Notes under the pieces: generated by a model
Databases searched by the model: none
What the model was told of the DNA's origin: nothing
What the model saw: only the letters and a program-made list of their open reading frames with translations
Translations under genes and position numbers: made by a program
NCBI GenBank assembly: GCA_963978895.1
Contig: OZ022238.1
Coordinates: forward strand, 29,081,617 to 29,145,616
Source of the DNA: Erpobdella octoculata
Lineage: Eukaryota > Annelida > Clitellata > Hirudinida > Erpobdellidae
Direction of reading: 5' to 3'
Length of the DNA: 64,000 nucleotides
In this document: piece after piece, positions 43,385-55,129 of the stretch
How the letters are laid out: each line of letters begins with the position of its first letter
Position numbering within the stretch: position 1 is the stretch's first letter

Positions 43385-46130
43385 TAGATTTATTTATTTG
43401 TTTATTTATTTATTTATTGGTACACGAACAGAGGGACCCAAAGGGCCACTAATACTGTTCGGACAGAACACAATAAAAACTAAAGAAAAACAAAACAAAA
43501 TAAACCGTCTGATGTGAGGCGACGAGCCAGGCAAAAGTAAAACAGAAAAGTTGTGTTCAAAATATAAACTATATGACTATATATGAATATTAACTAATAC
43601 ATAATAGATGGATTAGTAACAACAAGGTAATCAGATAAATATTTGTATTTAGATCTAGGTACCAGATAGATACTAGTTTTTAAATGAGGATGTCACAGAA
43701 GGAGTAATAATAGAGCAATCAGATATCTATTTATATGTGAGAAAGTTTGATAGGTTGGCTTCCGCTACGAGACATTTAAACCTACTGAGAGTAGTTGAAC
43801 TGACAATATCGCTAGGCAATTGGTTCCATATATTAATAATACGATTAGTATAGAAAAATTTGGTAACATCAACTCTATTAAAGACAGATTTTAGCTTGAA
43901 CTGGTGACTCCTAGTAGAATGATACATGGAGAACTGAAAACTATGTTTTAAGTCGGAATCAATAAAACCGTTCAAAAAGCTGTAGCACAAACAAAGATCA
44001 CTGATGAGTCTTCGGTGTTCAAGTGATGGGAGATTGAGAGTTTTGAGTCTCACCGCATACGGAAGGTTCTTGAGAGCCGGGATCGCCTTGGTAAATCTTT
44101 TTTGAATTCTTTCGATATCGTCAATAAGATATCGGTGATGAGGATTCCACACATGCGAGCAATACTCCAGAAGAGGTCGAACATATGTGCAAAAAGCTTG
44201 CTTAAGCAAATCTGGATCTTTAGATGTAAATGATTTAATGATGAGACGCGATCTCACAGACGCAACATGAACGATATTTGCCACGTGATATTTGAAACTC
44301 AGGCTAGCATCCACAATTACTCCTATGTCTCTGATATGATCAACGTTCTTTAGTTGGTAAGAGTCAATGGTGTAGATGGGAGATTTAAGTTTTGCACCTG
44401 CGGGACCAAAAATAGAGAGAACAAGACATTTTTCCAGTGCCAAGTTCAACTGCCAGTCTTTGCTCCATACCAGCAAGTGGTCAATTGCCTTTTGTAAGTT
44501 GTTGGCATTAGGCTGGACAGGTGCATACAGTTTGATGTCATCGGCAAATAGTTTGACTGAGATCGATCCCAACTCCACACTATCTGTAACATCGTTAATA
44601 TAGATCAGGAACAGAGTTGGACCGTGAACACTGCCTTGCGGAACCCCGCTTGTAACAGCTCTTGGCTCAGACAGGCTACGGTCTATCTGAACCATCTGGC
44701 GGCGATCCTTTAAAAAGTCAGTGATCCATGCCAATAGATCTCCAGCTATTCCATAAGCTTCCAACTTTCTTTTTAATTTGAAATGAGAAATGGAATCAAA
44801 GGCTTTTTGAAAATCAAAATAAATTATATCCGTGCGTCTGCGTTTCTCCATTGACAATGACCAGTCAGGTGCACATTCAAGTAGATTAGTACAGGTTGAC
44901 CTTGACTGTAAAAATCCATGTTGGTGTCGAGAGATGAGATTGTGTTCAATTAAATAGTGTTGCATGGTTTTATTAATTATTTTCTCCATAATGCGACAAC
45001 AGGTACAAGTAAGAGAAATGGGTCGGTAATTAGAAGGATTGCTGGTGGGACCTTTTTTATGGATGGGTTCAATAAATGCTGTTTTCCACTCTTTTGGTAG
45101 TATTTTAGATTTAAAAGACGTGTGGAAAATATGACAAAGAGGCGTTGCTAGACTGGAAGCGCATTTCTTCAAAAGTAGGTTCGGAATGCCATCTGGACCA
45201 AGAGAACATGAGTTATTTAGAGATTTTAGCGTTTTCACAACGGTCGACGGCGTAAAGGAGACGTCCTCCAAGGAGCTCGGTGATCGAGGATCCAACATGG
45301 GATTAACGCCATTGTCGAATGTAAACACGCTTGCAAAATAGTTATTGAAAATGTTGGCAATTTCGGTAGCGTCAGATGTAGAGTTGCCATTTCCCGAATC
45401 AATGCTACCAATTCGAGGATGAGTAAATAGCTTACTGCTGACGTACCTGTAAAACGCTCCAATGTTACCCCCCAAGATAAGTTTTCTCTCAGTGGTAACT
45501 TGAACTTCCTTGGCCAATTTAGAACATTTCTTTGAAAACTCGACATAGCAAACCTTGTGTTTCAAAGCATCAGTAGCCTTCCATCTCTTCCAAAACCACA
45601 ACTTGGCCTTGTAAATCATTCTAAGAATTTTCGGAGTTTTTTCTTTTTTTGACCTTGATCCTTTAATACACAGAGAAACAAAATATGTCATAGCCATGTC
45701 AAACTGTTGTTTAAAGATCGACCAACAGCTTTCCACATCAAAGCAGTATTGAAAAACTTGATTCCAGTCGATGTCACTTAAATAGTAATTCATTTCCTCA
45801 AAACGTGCTCGTTTGAAGTCGTAGATATATTGATTAGGCGAACCAGTAGTTGAGACGGAGTCGCTAGTCCGGAATACAATCAAATTGTGGTCGCTGGTAG
45901 CTATTGGGCAAACAACATCTATTTTTGCAATAAACATGTGGTCAGTAGAAAGAATCAAGTCAAGAGTGCTCTCACCACGAGTATGCTGGAACACAAATTG
46001 ATGAAGTCCTAGATCGTTAAATAGATTCATGAATATCGTGTAGATTTTATTATTGGGATGAGAAAACTGTAACCAGTTGATGTCAGGTAGATTGAAATCT
46101 CCCATTAGGCATAGTGTGTGATTTGTTGAA
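43385..46130 (-). mobile_element. LINE (CR1/Jockey group), 5'-truncated in the endonuclease
   Basis: One uninterrupted minus-strand frame (46105-43727 from its first Met, open to about 46130) followed by a 3' untranslated region ending ACCAATAAATAAATAAATAA (43385-43425). Truncation falls within the endonuclease, so not autonomous, but the lack of stops shows a young insertion. It abuts a Helitron-like 5' end at 46135-46248. Confidence 0.88.
43727..46105 (-). CDS. LINE endonuclease C-terminal half plus reverse transcriptase
   Basis: 792 residues. Starts within the endonuclease: MGDFNLPDINW, TLDLILSTD, TSDHNLIVF (the catalytic Asp/Asn and Asp-His motifs of the second half). [60 protein letters not shown], catalytic KLFADDIKLYA (FADD). 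The C-terminal region has LEYCSHVWNPH, IQKRFTKAIP and WNQLPSDIVSSTTLSRFK. The upstream frame (about 46130) remains open, so the Met at 46105 is only a convenient start. The first endonuclease half (ETW part) is lost. Confidence 0.9.
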   Translation of the reverse strand: MGDFNLPDINWLQFSHPNNKIYTIFMNLFNDLGLHQFVFQHTRGESTLDLILSTDHMFIAKIDVVCPIATSDHNLIVFRTSDSVSTTGSPNQYIYDFKRARFEEMNYYLSDIDWNQVFQYCFDVESCWSIFKQQFDMAMTYFVSLCIKGSRSKKEKTPKILRMIYKAKLWFWKRWKATDALKHKVCYVEFSKKCSKLAKEVQVTTERKLILGGNIGAFYRYVSSKLFTHPRIGSIDSGNGNSTSDATEIANIFNNYFASVFTFDNGVNPMLDPRSPSSLEDVSFTPSTVVKTLKSLNNSCSLGPDGIPNLLLKKCASSLATPLCHIFHTSFKSKILPKEWKTAFIEPIHKKGPTSNPSNYRPISLTCTCCRIMEKIINKTMQHYLIEHNLISRHQHGFLQSRSTCTNLLECAPDWSLSMEKRRRTDIIYFDFQKAFDSISHFKLKRKLEAYGIAGDLLAWITDFLKDRRQMVQIDRSLSEPRAVTSGVPQGSVHGPTLFLIYINDVTDSVELGSISVKLFADDIKLYAPVQPNANNLQKAIDHLLVWSKDWQLNLALEKCLVLSIFGPAGAKLKSPIYTIDSYQLKNVDHIRDIGVIVDASLSFKYHVANIVHVASVRSRLIIKSFTSKDPDLLKQAFCTYVRPLLEYCSHVWNPHHRYLIDDIERIQKRFTKAIPALKNLPYAVRLKTLNLPSLEHRRLISDLCLCYSFLNGFIDSDLKHSFQFSMYHSTRSHQFKLKSVFNRVDVTKFFYTNRIINIWNQLPSDIVSSTTLSRFKCLVAEANLSNFLTYK

Positions 46131-46134
46131 CAGA

Positions 46135-46248
46135 AACCTTTTCTTTAATATGGACTATGTTGTTACCAAATTTCAAAGCAATTGGTCTAAAACTTTCGGA
46201 GATCATTGTAGTTTAACAAACGAAGAGTAACATTTTTATTTATATAGA
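46135..46248 (-). mobile_element. Helitron/RTE-like 5' end fragment
   Basis: On the minus strand it begins TCTATATAAATAAAAATG after a host A and continues through the string complementary to CCAAATTTCAAAGCAATTGG. Such sequences end or begin many invertebrate Helitron- and RTE-like repeats. Cut off by the LINE. Confidence 0.45.
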
Positions 46249-46566
46249 TATGCATCTGACAGTTCTACGATGATAAGTTAATAAAAACATTTTTTTTGAG
46301 ATGACAAAATGAGGGCGCACAACGTTGGTCCCCCATTAATTCGTCATTGGTTACAATTTATTTCCTTCTCTGGTTATCAGTTTTTTTGGGGAAAATGTAT
46401 AAGGTTCTAATTTTTTTGGAAAAGTATCTACTACTATCAATCCCGGCGATTATCTATTATCTATTTTGAGTGGAAAAGTATAGCATTGCAAAGATAAAAT
46501 TTTGAAATCTGTGAGTTAAAAAAATTTTTTGCTCACACAAGGATTTGCTGAAATGATGCCCCTAAT

Positions 46567-46749
46567 GAATTGCTCAAGCCAGTGCACCTTGAATTCCTTA
46601 CAGGCCATCGTGTTGAAGAAGCGTATGATAGATTTTTGCTTCACTGTTTCTGGCAGGTGACTCAAGGCAACAAGCGACTTATGATATTATCAAATGACCC
46701 AGATACAGTAGAACGGCTACTGCGATTTATCAACAGCTGTCGACAATAG
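46567..46749 (+). pseudogene. PIN-like family fragment
   Basis: About 60 codons, no nearby ATG: ELLKPVHLEFLTGHRVEEAY, then HCFWQVTQGN and LMILSNDPDTVERLLRF, stop TAG at 46747. The pair EEA-D-x-LLHC and LSND-DT resembles the acidic motifs EADTKIILH and SPDTDV of the family at 63674-64000. Likely a small remnant of a related repeated gene. Confidence 0.4.
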
Positions 46750-46989
46750 AGATTGCTTGATTTGGGGATAGAATTTGGATCTAGCGAGATCTAGCGTGAA
46801 CGTAAGCGAGATCTACCTGTTTATATTTTGGCTGATACACTCAGCCTAAATACTAAATATGTGTTGGGTTTTGGTGAAAGTACACATTTTTCATGAATAT
46901 GAAGATATTTTTAATAATTACCAAATAAGGCGTTCAAGCAGTTTTATTTACCAAATCCTTACTTTTTGTTTTTTTTAAATTCCTCGATT

Positions 46990-47700
46990 TCGTGGAAGAT
47001 AATCAGCAATATTCTGTTACTACACCTTTCTTAATCCTGTTTGTCCCAAGCATCTTTGTCGCCTCCGAAATACTTGTCAGAGAAATAGAAAGCCTCAATC
47101 TCCACTCGTGGATTCAACCGCAATCTGCAAACTACATGGCGAATTCCTTTAACTGTCTGACGCAGTTTCTTCTATTTTTACTGGAGCCTATTTAATTCTC
47201 CAATTCTGAGCCAACTCGTTCTTTTCCAAATTTATTCACACTTAATAATTATTAATTACGGCGACGGCTCTACACAATCAAGTATGCAACTGCACATCAC
47301 AGTCATTCTCCGACTCTCCAATGCCTTTCCTGCTTTCAAATATTAAATCAACAGTCACACAGAACTTTCCAAGTCCCCGAGTATCAACTTTTCTCACTTG
47401 TGGTACCACTAAATTTCATCTTCATCCAAATGCTCCCACAGCCCCATCGGCATCAAATAGAAAATTTTCAAACACTCCAGATTCAGATGAAACATTTAGC
47501 TACATACATATTTGTTAGGAGCGTCTCAATGTACGAGTCCTGACATTCAGGATAGCAACTTTTTCAACTGATTTATCTATGGTAGTTTCATTCTCCAGAG
47601 CAGTTAGATCATTACTCACCACTTTGACAACTCCTGTCCTTCAAAACGGTCTTCAGCCAAGCATGTTTGCAGTCTACATTCGAGAAGTGTTCCGAGCAAT
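46990..47700 (-). pseudogene. Diverged gypsy remnant, integrase-tail region
   Basis: Nucleotide similarity to 41640-42150: CTGTTTGT, CACTCGTGG, TGACGCAGTTTCTTC, CTGGAGCC, and further CAAAACG(A/G)TCTTC and GCCAAGCA. Too decayed for a frame. It is an old copy of the LTR element at 41432-43185 or its autonomous relative. Confidence 0.5.
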
Positions 47701-47749
47701 TTCAACGACCATATTGGATTTCATTTATCTCATAATTTTCATACATAAA

Positions 47750-48150
47750 AATTCTTATAAAACATAGCTCATAATTTTACATATCAATTAAGTAAATTCT
47801 TGTTGTCGGATTTTTTAAGACAACTAATTTTTACTTATCGACCGTTATTTTGACAAATTCAAATTGTATCGACACCGCACCGCTACAAAGATACAATTTC
47901 AAAATTTTGCAATTGTCTTCTTTCAATGTAAGTGCTTGTTCTGGATATCGAAACAAGATGAAATTGAAAAGTTGCAATACTAGAACGATTTTTAGAACTG
48001 AAAGTTTGACTAAAAACAATGAACTTTTTAAATCTAAAATTTTTATTTTTAAAAGACTTACAGAAATTAAAAAAAACAGGCGTTGCACTAAGACTATTGA
48101 ATTTTTTAGCAAAATTTCTTAAACAACAAATGCATGCTGGTCACTACAAA
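47750..48150. other. AT-rich stretch, no gene recognised
   Basis: Two overlapping short frames on opposite strands (47831-48122) show no domain and look like chance AT-rich frames. Confidence 0.5.
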
Positions 48151-48423
48151 AACTTTGTATTAATTTTTATTATTATTTTTTTTTATTAAATTCTTGGCAC
48201 GGGCAATGAGCCCCTCGCCAGCAACTGAAAACGAAAATTTCAAAATGAAAATGAAAAATACGTATGGCAAAAAAAAGAAAACAAAAATAAATAAATAAAA
48301 ATACAAAATCCACTAAAACGCATATTTCTTTTGATCGAAAAAATCATCCATCAGAGCCTTGAAAGTAGCTAAATTGGGAGCTTCAACCACGTCTTCTGGA
48401 AGATTGTTCCAATATCTTACGAC
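48150..48423 (-). pseudogene. LINE C-terminus and 3' end, cut by the Gmr1-like element
   Basis: On the minus strand: RYWNNLPEDVVEAPNLATFKA then MDDFF, the usual LINE ending, followed by an untranslated region ending in an A-rich AATAATAATAAA tail. It stops exactly at the LTR start 48424, so the gypsy element landed in this LINE. Confidence 0.7.
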
Positions 48424-48548
48424 TGTAAGATGAAGATGGTTCATCTTACGTATTTTCATAATAGTTGTTTATTTTATTTTATTATGTGTGCATATTTTGG
48501 ATGTGTTGAAACAATAGTCATTTATGTATGTATGTATCTGTGTGTATA

Positions 48549-48579
<31 letters not shown>

Positions 48580-48713
48580 GTATATGTATGTATATATGTA
48601 TATTTGTGCTCCTGTGACATTGTGTGTGCGTATAATTTTTGTATCATTAGTGTATATATATGTATATGTGTGTTTGAGTGTATATATACATGGATGGGTA
48701 TATGTATATGTAT

Positions 48714-48757
<44 letters not shown>

Positions 48758-49050
48758 GTATATGTATATATATGTATATATATGTATATATAATTGTTAT
48801 TGGTCTTTTTCCTTTTTGTGGTCTTCAATAAGAAGATGAGGTGTTCTGGGCAGAGAAATTGGAATTATCAAAAGATTTGTCAGAACCGGGCTAACTTCTA
48901 CAAAGTGAGATAATTCAGTTTAGAGTCAAGTAAAAGATTATATTCAAAGAAGAATAATAAAGTCAAAATAAATTCGAGAAAAATTGTGTTATAAATAACT
49001 TCGACTTTAACGTTACGAATCGCTAGAAAGCATATTCCTCTACGTTTACA
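48424..49050 (+). mobile_element. 5' LTR of the Gmr1-like element
   Basis: 627 bp, TGTAAGATGAAGATGGTTC to CTACGTTTACA. The first 25 bases form a GTAAGATGAA/TTCATCTTAC hairpin. It contains a variable TA/TATG stretch (48530-48791). Followed by TTGGTGACCTCGACG, the likely primer-binding region. Confidence 0.88.
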
Positions 49051-49147
49051 TTGGTGACCTCGACGTATTTACGCATTTTCATCCGTAAATATATTTTCTG
49101 AAGTTATTTGTTCACAGGTGACCGAATTTTTTTTTCTTTCGTGAAAG

Positions 49148-52100
49148 ATGTCTGAGGAGAAATTCATTGCGATGGGACAGGCTCTAGGCTATTCCGGAGT
49201 GGATTTAAGGAGTTACGTCAAAGAGTTAAAGGATGAAGAAAGGGTTAAGAGAATGGACGTAGAGGAAGTAATTTGTGGGTTTGAAGTATGGCCTGTAAGA
49301 CAGGTTACCCGATTCAGATATGCTAACTGTGATGTCCAGGAAATTTACGGACGACTTGTCTAATTCTGAGGTAAGCTGTATGCCTTCTATTCGGCAGTTG
49401 GCTTGTTGGATAAAGTCATGGAGTGACGCATCGTCATTCAACCATATCATGAAGATATCATCGATATATCTTTTGTAAAAAGATACCGACGGGCTGGAGG
49501 TGATGTATGTGTCAAGGTCATGGAGATATAGGTTGGCCAGGGTAGGGGAGTATGCTTTCCCCATGGCGCATCCGTTAATTTGAATGTGAAGATAAAATAG
49601 CACAACAAGAACGAGAACTTCAACTTCTACGTGAGCGCAAACAACGCCAGCATGAATTGGAATTGAAGAAGCTGGAATTGGAAGTCCTAACCAAAAAAGG
49701 GCCAAAAGCGATAGTAGAGGTAACAAAGATTCCATATCCAAAGTTCTCGGAAGGTGACGACGTGGACGCTTTTCTGCTCCGTTTTGAGGCATTGGCCACG
49801 GCAAATGATCACCCAAAAAAGAGTTGGGGAATGCTTCTGGGTTCTCTGCTGAGTGCGAAGACATTGGAAGTGTTTGGCCAACTCAGCGATAGTCAGATGC
49901 AGGATTACGAGTCGGTAAAAGAGGCACTCTTTCGCCGTTTTGGGAAGTCGGCAGAAGACTACCGCATAAAATTTCGAGAGTCAAAGCTTGAACCAGAAGA
50001 GACTTGGGAACAGTATCTGGTGCGACTGGATAGTTACCTCAGGCGCTGGGTGGATCTCGCGGGTACAAAAAACTATTTGTTTTTATTTTTAAAAGAGCAG
50101 TTCTTTGGAAAGTGTCTGTCGGGAATGGCTGAGTATTTGTTGGAGAAAGAAAGCGGTGACGTCAATGAGTTAAGTCGCTGGGTCAACAAGTACAATCAAA
50201 CTCACCCAGTCAAAAAATTAACAAAAGGCGAAAACATAAGCAGGATTAGCGGAAATCGTGGTCAACCAGACTCTGACTCGGGAATGGTTGGACCACGCTG
50301 TTACAATTGCAATAAGCTGGGCCATATGGCAAAGGATTGCCGTCAGGCTAGTTCAAAAATCACTGACCGTCAGGAAAATAGAAGTGCAACGTGTAAGAAC
50401 ACAAACAGTACTTGTGCTGCAATGATTCTGGATGGCACGTTGGAAGAACTGGAACTGAGCTGTGGTTGTAAGTTACCGGTCATTGCCGATGCCTGTCATC
50501 ACAATGACGGAGAACTTAGCTTTGTATACGGATCGGTCAACGGGATACCGGTGAAGGCTTTAAGAAACACGGGCTGTACTTCGGTAGTTGTAAAAAAAGC
50601 CTTGGTACATCCTGATCAAATGACGGGAAGATCTAGACGTTGCATTCTGATGAATGGAACAATCCGCGTCGTCCCTACAGCTGTAGTTGAGATCAATACG
50701 GAGTACTTTAAAGGGACCACCGAAGTTGTCTGCATGGAAAATCTGATTTGCGACCTTATTTTAGGTAACGTAACCAAACGTGGTGCTTCACCCTCGACTC
50801 CAGAAGTAGTGGGAGCAGTTGCTGTTACTCGGCTTCAATCTTCAAAAAAGAATGAACAAGAGAAACAATTAAAAACGCCACTTCTACAGGATTTATTGTC
50901 TTCCGAGGAATTCGAGAGAAGTCAAAAAAAGGATATTTCATTGGCCAAATATTGGGAACAAGCCTATACAGATCATGATCCAAACCAGTCAATTGGTTTT
51001 GTGGTCAAGAGAAACCTATTATACAGAAGATTCAATAAGGATCCTAATAGAGTTTTAAACCAACTAGTACTACCAGAAATGTGTATTAATAATGCGCTTT
51101 TACTAGAACATGATAGTGCTATGGGGGGCCATTTGGGTATCGAAAAAACCAAGAGTAGATTGTTGCAAGTATTTTGGTTTCCTGGTTTGGGTGCTCGGGT
51201 TACAAGATATTGTAAATCTTGTGAGGTTTGCCAAAAAACAATAAATAAAGGTCGAGTCAAACCGGCACCGCTAGGTCATATGCCAATAATTCGAACTCCG
51301 TTCCAAAGAGTAGCAGTAGACCTTATAGGAGAAATTTTACCTCCATCAAAGAGAAGTCATAGGTGGATTCTCACATGTATGGACTATGCTACGAGATATC
51401 CAAAAGCAATTCCTCTAAAAAATATTAGGGCAGAAACAGTGGCTGAGGCTTTGGTCACTATATTCTCAAGAGTGGGAATCCCTAGTGAAATTCTGAGCGA
51501 TCAAGGCAGCCAATTTATGTCTAACGTACTCGCTGAAACCAGTCGGCTTTTGTCGATAAAACGGCTAACGACAACGCCATATCATCCAATGTGCAATGGC
51601 TTAATCGAAAAATTTAACGGCACACTTAAAAAAATGTTAAAGAGAGTGTGCGCGGAACAGCCTCAAGAATGGGACAGATTTATTGATCCATTACTTTTTG
51701 CATACAGGTCCACTAGACAAGACAGTCTTCAATTTGCGCCGTTTGAACTATTATATGGAAATAATGTTAGAGGTCCCCTTAACATTATGCGGGAATTACT
51801 AACAAAAACAGACGATCAGCAAGATGTTAAAACTACCTACCAATATGTTTTGGACTTAAAAAATCGCCTAGCAGAAACGTGTCAGATAGCGCACCAGGAA
51901 CTGGAGAAGGCAAAGGAAATTCAGAAAAATCAGTATGATCGTTTCACAAAAAAGAGATTTCTTAAACCAGGCCAGAAAGTGTTGATCCTTAAACCTTCAT
52001 CTAATAATAAGCTACTGATGCAATGGCGAGGTCCATTTGATGTACTAGAAAAGATGAATGAGGTAGATTACCGTATCAATCTTAAAAACAAAAGTAAGAT

Positions 52101-53034
52101 TTATCACATTAACATGTTAAAGGAGTTCATTGAACGTGAACCAAAGGTTCCACGACGTAAACACGGTCACCAAAGAAAACCCGTGATAGGAGGAGCTATG
52201 ATACTCGATGAAACTTCTGAGATAGAAGAAGGTGTTGACTTAGAACTACTGGAAAATCAAAATATTGAATCAGGACAGGATATTTTTGTGAATCCAAAGT
52301 TAAGTTGTGAGCAACAAGACAAGCTCCAAAAGCTCTTAAGCACATTCTCGGATATTTTTTCTTCGGTGCCCAGCATCACACATCTTGGTGAACACGAAAT
52401 ACACTTGACCTCTTTACAGCCTATTCGTCAAAAACCTTATCCCCTACCATTTGCGCTACGGGACAAACTAGACGAAGAAATTAATGAGATGCTTAAAGAT
52501 GGGATCATAGAAGAATCTAGCTCCCTCTTCGTAGCTCCAGTAGTTATGGTTAAAAAAAATGATGGGGCCATGAGAGTTTGCTGTGATTACAGAAAGATTA
52601 ATAAGGTTACAATATTGGATCCGGTGCCGCAAGAAAATACTGAGGATATATTAATGCAACTTGCAAATTGCAAATATTTCTCAAAGTTTGATATGACAAA
52701 AGGTTATTGGCAGGTTCCCATGAGATCCGACGATAAAAAATTTACGGCGTTCGCGACTCATAGGGGCTTATACCAATTTAATGTGATGCCTTTTGGGTTA
52801 GTAAATGCTCCGGCCACATTTTGTAAGATAATGAGAAAGCTGTTACATGGTTGTCCTAATGTACACAACTATCTTGATGATGTGTTAATTCATACAGACA
52901 CATGGGAAGCTCATCTAAAGGCACTTTCGGTATTCTTTAAAAAAGTGAGGGATGGTAACTTAAAAATTAAACCTTCAAAGTGTCACATAGGCTGTACAGA
53001 AATTGAATTTTTGGGGAACAAAATCAGTAGTTAA
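49148..53034 (+). pseudogene. Gag-protease-integrase-RT polyprotein, interrupted
   Basis: The polyprotein starts MSEEKFIAMGQALGY at 49148, is interrupted by a Penelope fragment (about 49240-49586), and resumes with a charged coiled coil (RERKQRQHELELKKLE); from 49657 an open frame of 1125 residues runs to a TAA at 53032. Order: capsid-like region, CCHC knuckle CYNCNKLGHMAKDC (about residue 217), protease with ALRNTGCTSVVV (catalytic Asp now Asn), integrase with H-x-H and CKSCEVC finger, AVDLIGE, LSDQGSQF and NGLIEKFN (DDE complete), then RT with FVAPVVMVKKNDGAMRVCCD, MPFGLVNAPATF and catalytic NYLDDVLIH. The integrase position is upstream of RT. RNase H follows in the same frame after the stop. 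Confidence 0.9.
49240..49586 (-). mobile_element. Penelope-like element RT fragment inside gag
   Basis: On the minus strand: INGCAMGKAYSPTLANLYLH, then FYKRYIDDIFMIW and SSVNFLDITVSI, the Penelope RT core (MGxxxAP, RYIDDIF, FLD), ending near FKPTNYFLYVH. About 115 residues, both ends truncated. Gag sequence continues on either side. Confidence 0.85.
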
Positions 53035-53697
53035 AGCGTAGAACCATCTGAAAGACTTATTGAAAGAATGGTAAGGTCACCAGTACCAAAAACTAAAAAA
53101 CAGGTACGTTCCTTTTTGGGTCTGTTGGGCTACTATAAGAAATTTATTTCTCAATTTGCCGAAATTGCATCCCCTCTAACAGAACTAGTAAAGAAGGGTC
53201 TTCCAAATAAGGTAACATGGGGAGATATCCATCAGTCTTCTTTTGAGAGGTTAAAACATCATGTGTTAAGCAAACCAATATTAAGAGTTCCTGAGTTAAA
53301 CAAGGAATTTATTCTTCAAACAGATGCTTCAGATACAGGGATAGGAGCAGTACTCTTCCAACAATGGAGTGATGGTAAATATCCCACAATGTTCCTTAGT
53401 CGGCAACTACTACCAAGAGAAAGACGCTACGCCACAATTGAAAAGGAATGCTTGGCAATTGTATGGGCAATTCAGAAGTGTCGCAAGTTTGTATATGGCA
53501 GACCTTTTATATTGGAAACCGATCACGAGCCTCTTAAATACCTGAGCTCATCAACATATAGAAATGATCGCATCCTGCGGTGGGCCTTGGCTCTACAACC
53601 TTATAGGATTAAAGTAAATTACATCAAAGGCAAGGAAAACATCGGTGCTGACTTTCTTAGTCGTCAAGGCAGTGACGATGAAGTCAAGAAACGCTGA
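53035..53697 (+). pseudogene. RT tail and RNase H of the Gmr1-like element after a stop
   Basis: Same frame as the upstream polyprotein, separated only by TAA 53032-53034. Shows RSFLGLLGYYKKFISQF (RT connection), LQTDASDTGIGAVLFQQ, TIEKECLAIVWAI and ETDHEPLKYL (RNase H Asp/Glu residues present) and the end GADFLSRQ. Readthrough or a single reversion of the stop separates it from an open pol; as it stands it is untranslated. Confidence 0.9.
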
Positions 53698-53772
53698 CGC
53701 GTTCCTTTTTTCGAAGAGGGGGGATATGTAAGATGAAGATGGTTCATTTTACGTATTTTCATAATAGTTGTT

Positions 53773-55120
53773 CTCGATATCTGGCATAATGACGTCAATA
53801 CTTTTATAACCACGTGTCGAGCGTCGCAAAGACGACACAAAAAGCTTATTTTGTTGATGATGATCTGTTCTGGCAGCTGAAAAAAACTGATCGGTTATAG
53901 TTATTGTCATCACTGTTATAAACTGCTTAGATAAGTTTGTCTGTTAGTTTTTTCAGAAATAAGTTAGACTAACAAATTGGTCATTTAAAAGTAAATATTC
54001 AAGAATATTTTATTGTCATCAGTTGTCGAAATAAGCTTCTCAGGATTAACCTGAGAAAAAGCCCATCATCAAACAATGATCAATGAAAGACGCTAAAAAT
54101 AACCTTTAATGATCATATTTTAAAATTATTATTATTTAATAAGACTACTGAGACTTTTCAGATCAAAAAAATAAATGAAAATAAACAGAATACCATAATT
54201 TGTGTTCACAAAAATGTTTGACAATAAACAGTTTTTGAATCGTCCACACGTTCAGGAATGACAAGTTCAAAGTGTTTTGAAAATATTTTAAGAGTCAAAG
54301 TATTTTCTGTGCTAATATGGTTTATTCATGAATAATTGAAGATAAAGACATAAAACAGATAATTTGTTTTATTATAAATAACAAGTAAAGATAAAAAATA
54401 AATTTAAAAAAATGTTTTTATTTGCCTTTTTATCACAACTGACCGCTCATCCACCTGAGACTCAGAAACTTTTACTAAGGTTTTATGATACTTGATGAAG
54501 TGAAATCTGTTTTGTATCGAATTTAATTAAGTTTAAATGATTTAATGCCTAATTCATGTCGGAAACATTCAATTCATGTATTGTCATCCAGAATAAAGCT
54601 TTCCTGAAAGTTTTAGCGCTCTAGGTGGTCGAAAAATGGGTGAATTTTTGTTTCTAAGATTTGATCACCACAGACAAACAAACAAACAAGCAAACAAACA
54701 GAGAGACGAGTAAAGTTAAATAAAAACATTAAAAAAATTCATAATTGACAATTTTACAAAATTTAATAAATTCCAAATTGATGATAAATTACTTTTTTTA
54801 TTTTCGCTGTTTATAGTTCAATTTAGGTTAAAATCTGAAAAACCACTCATTTTTATCATAAGGGCTTCTCACGAGCTTTGCAGCATGAACATGCCCAATT
54901 CTAGATAAATAAATAAAATAGGTAACAGAATATTGAAAAAAATTGAGAAAAAATTTAAAAGATAAAAAAAGGAAAAATTTAAAAAGACAACAAAACAAGT
55001 GAAATGAAAAGAAACAATAGCAGAAATACGACCAAGTTAAGTTATAAAATAGAACGATCTGTATGTGATGAGTTATAGACAATAAAGTGATAAATTAGGC
55101 AAAAATCATCTTTTTGTTCA
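53773..55120. other. AT-rich stretch, no gene recognised
   Basis: Contains a fragment (about 54548-54710) that is the reverse complement of 2306-2395, e.g. TTTTAGCGCTCTAGGTGGTC and TCAATTCATGTATTGTCATC. The minus frame 54828-55082 is Phe-rich AT-biased sequence without a domain. Confidence 0.55.
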
Positions 55121-55129
55121 TCTATCATC

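Larger units (their letters stand above)
48424..53772 (+). mobile_element. Gmr1-like Ty3/gypsy retrotransposon (integrase before RT)
   Basis: 5' LTR 48424-49050, gag from 49148, one long pol frame, polypurine tract GAAGAGGGGGGA (about 53713-53724) and the first 46 bases of the 3' LTR (53727-53772). Domain order is gag, protease, integrase, reverse transcriptase, RNase H, the copia-like order that defines Gmr1-type gypsy elements of fish and invertebrates. Damage: Penelope fragment in gag, a stop codon at 53032, a Cat-Asp change in protease and the truncated 3' LTR. Confidence 0.9.
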
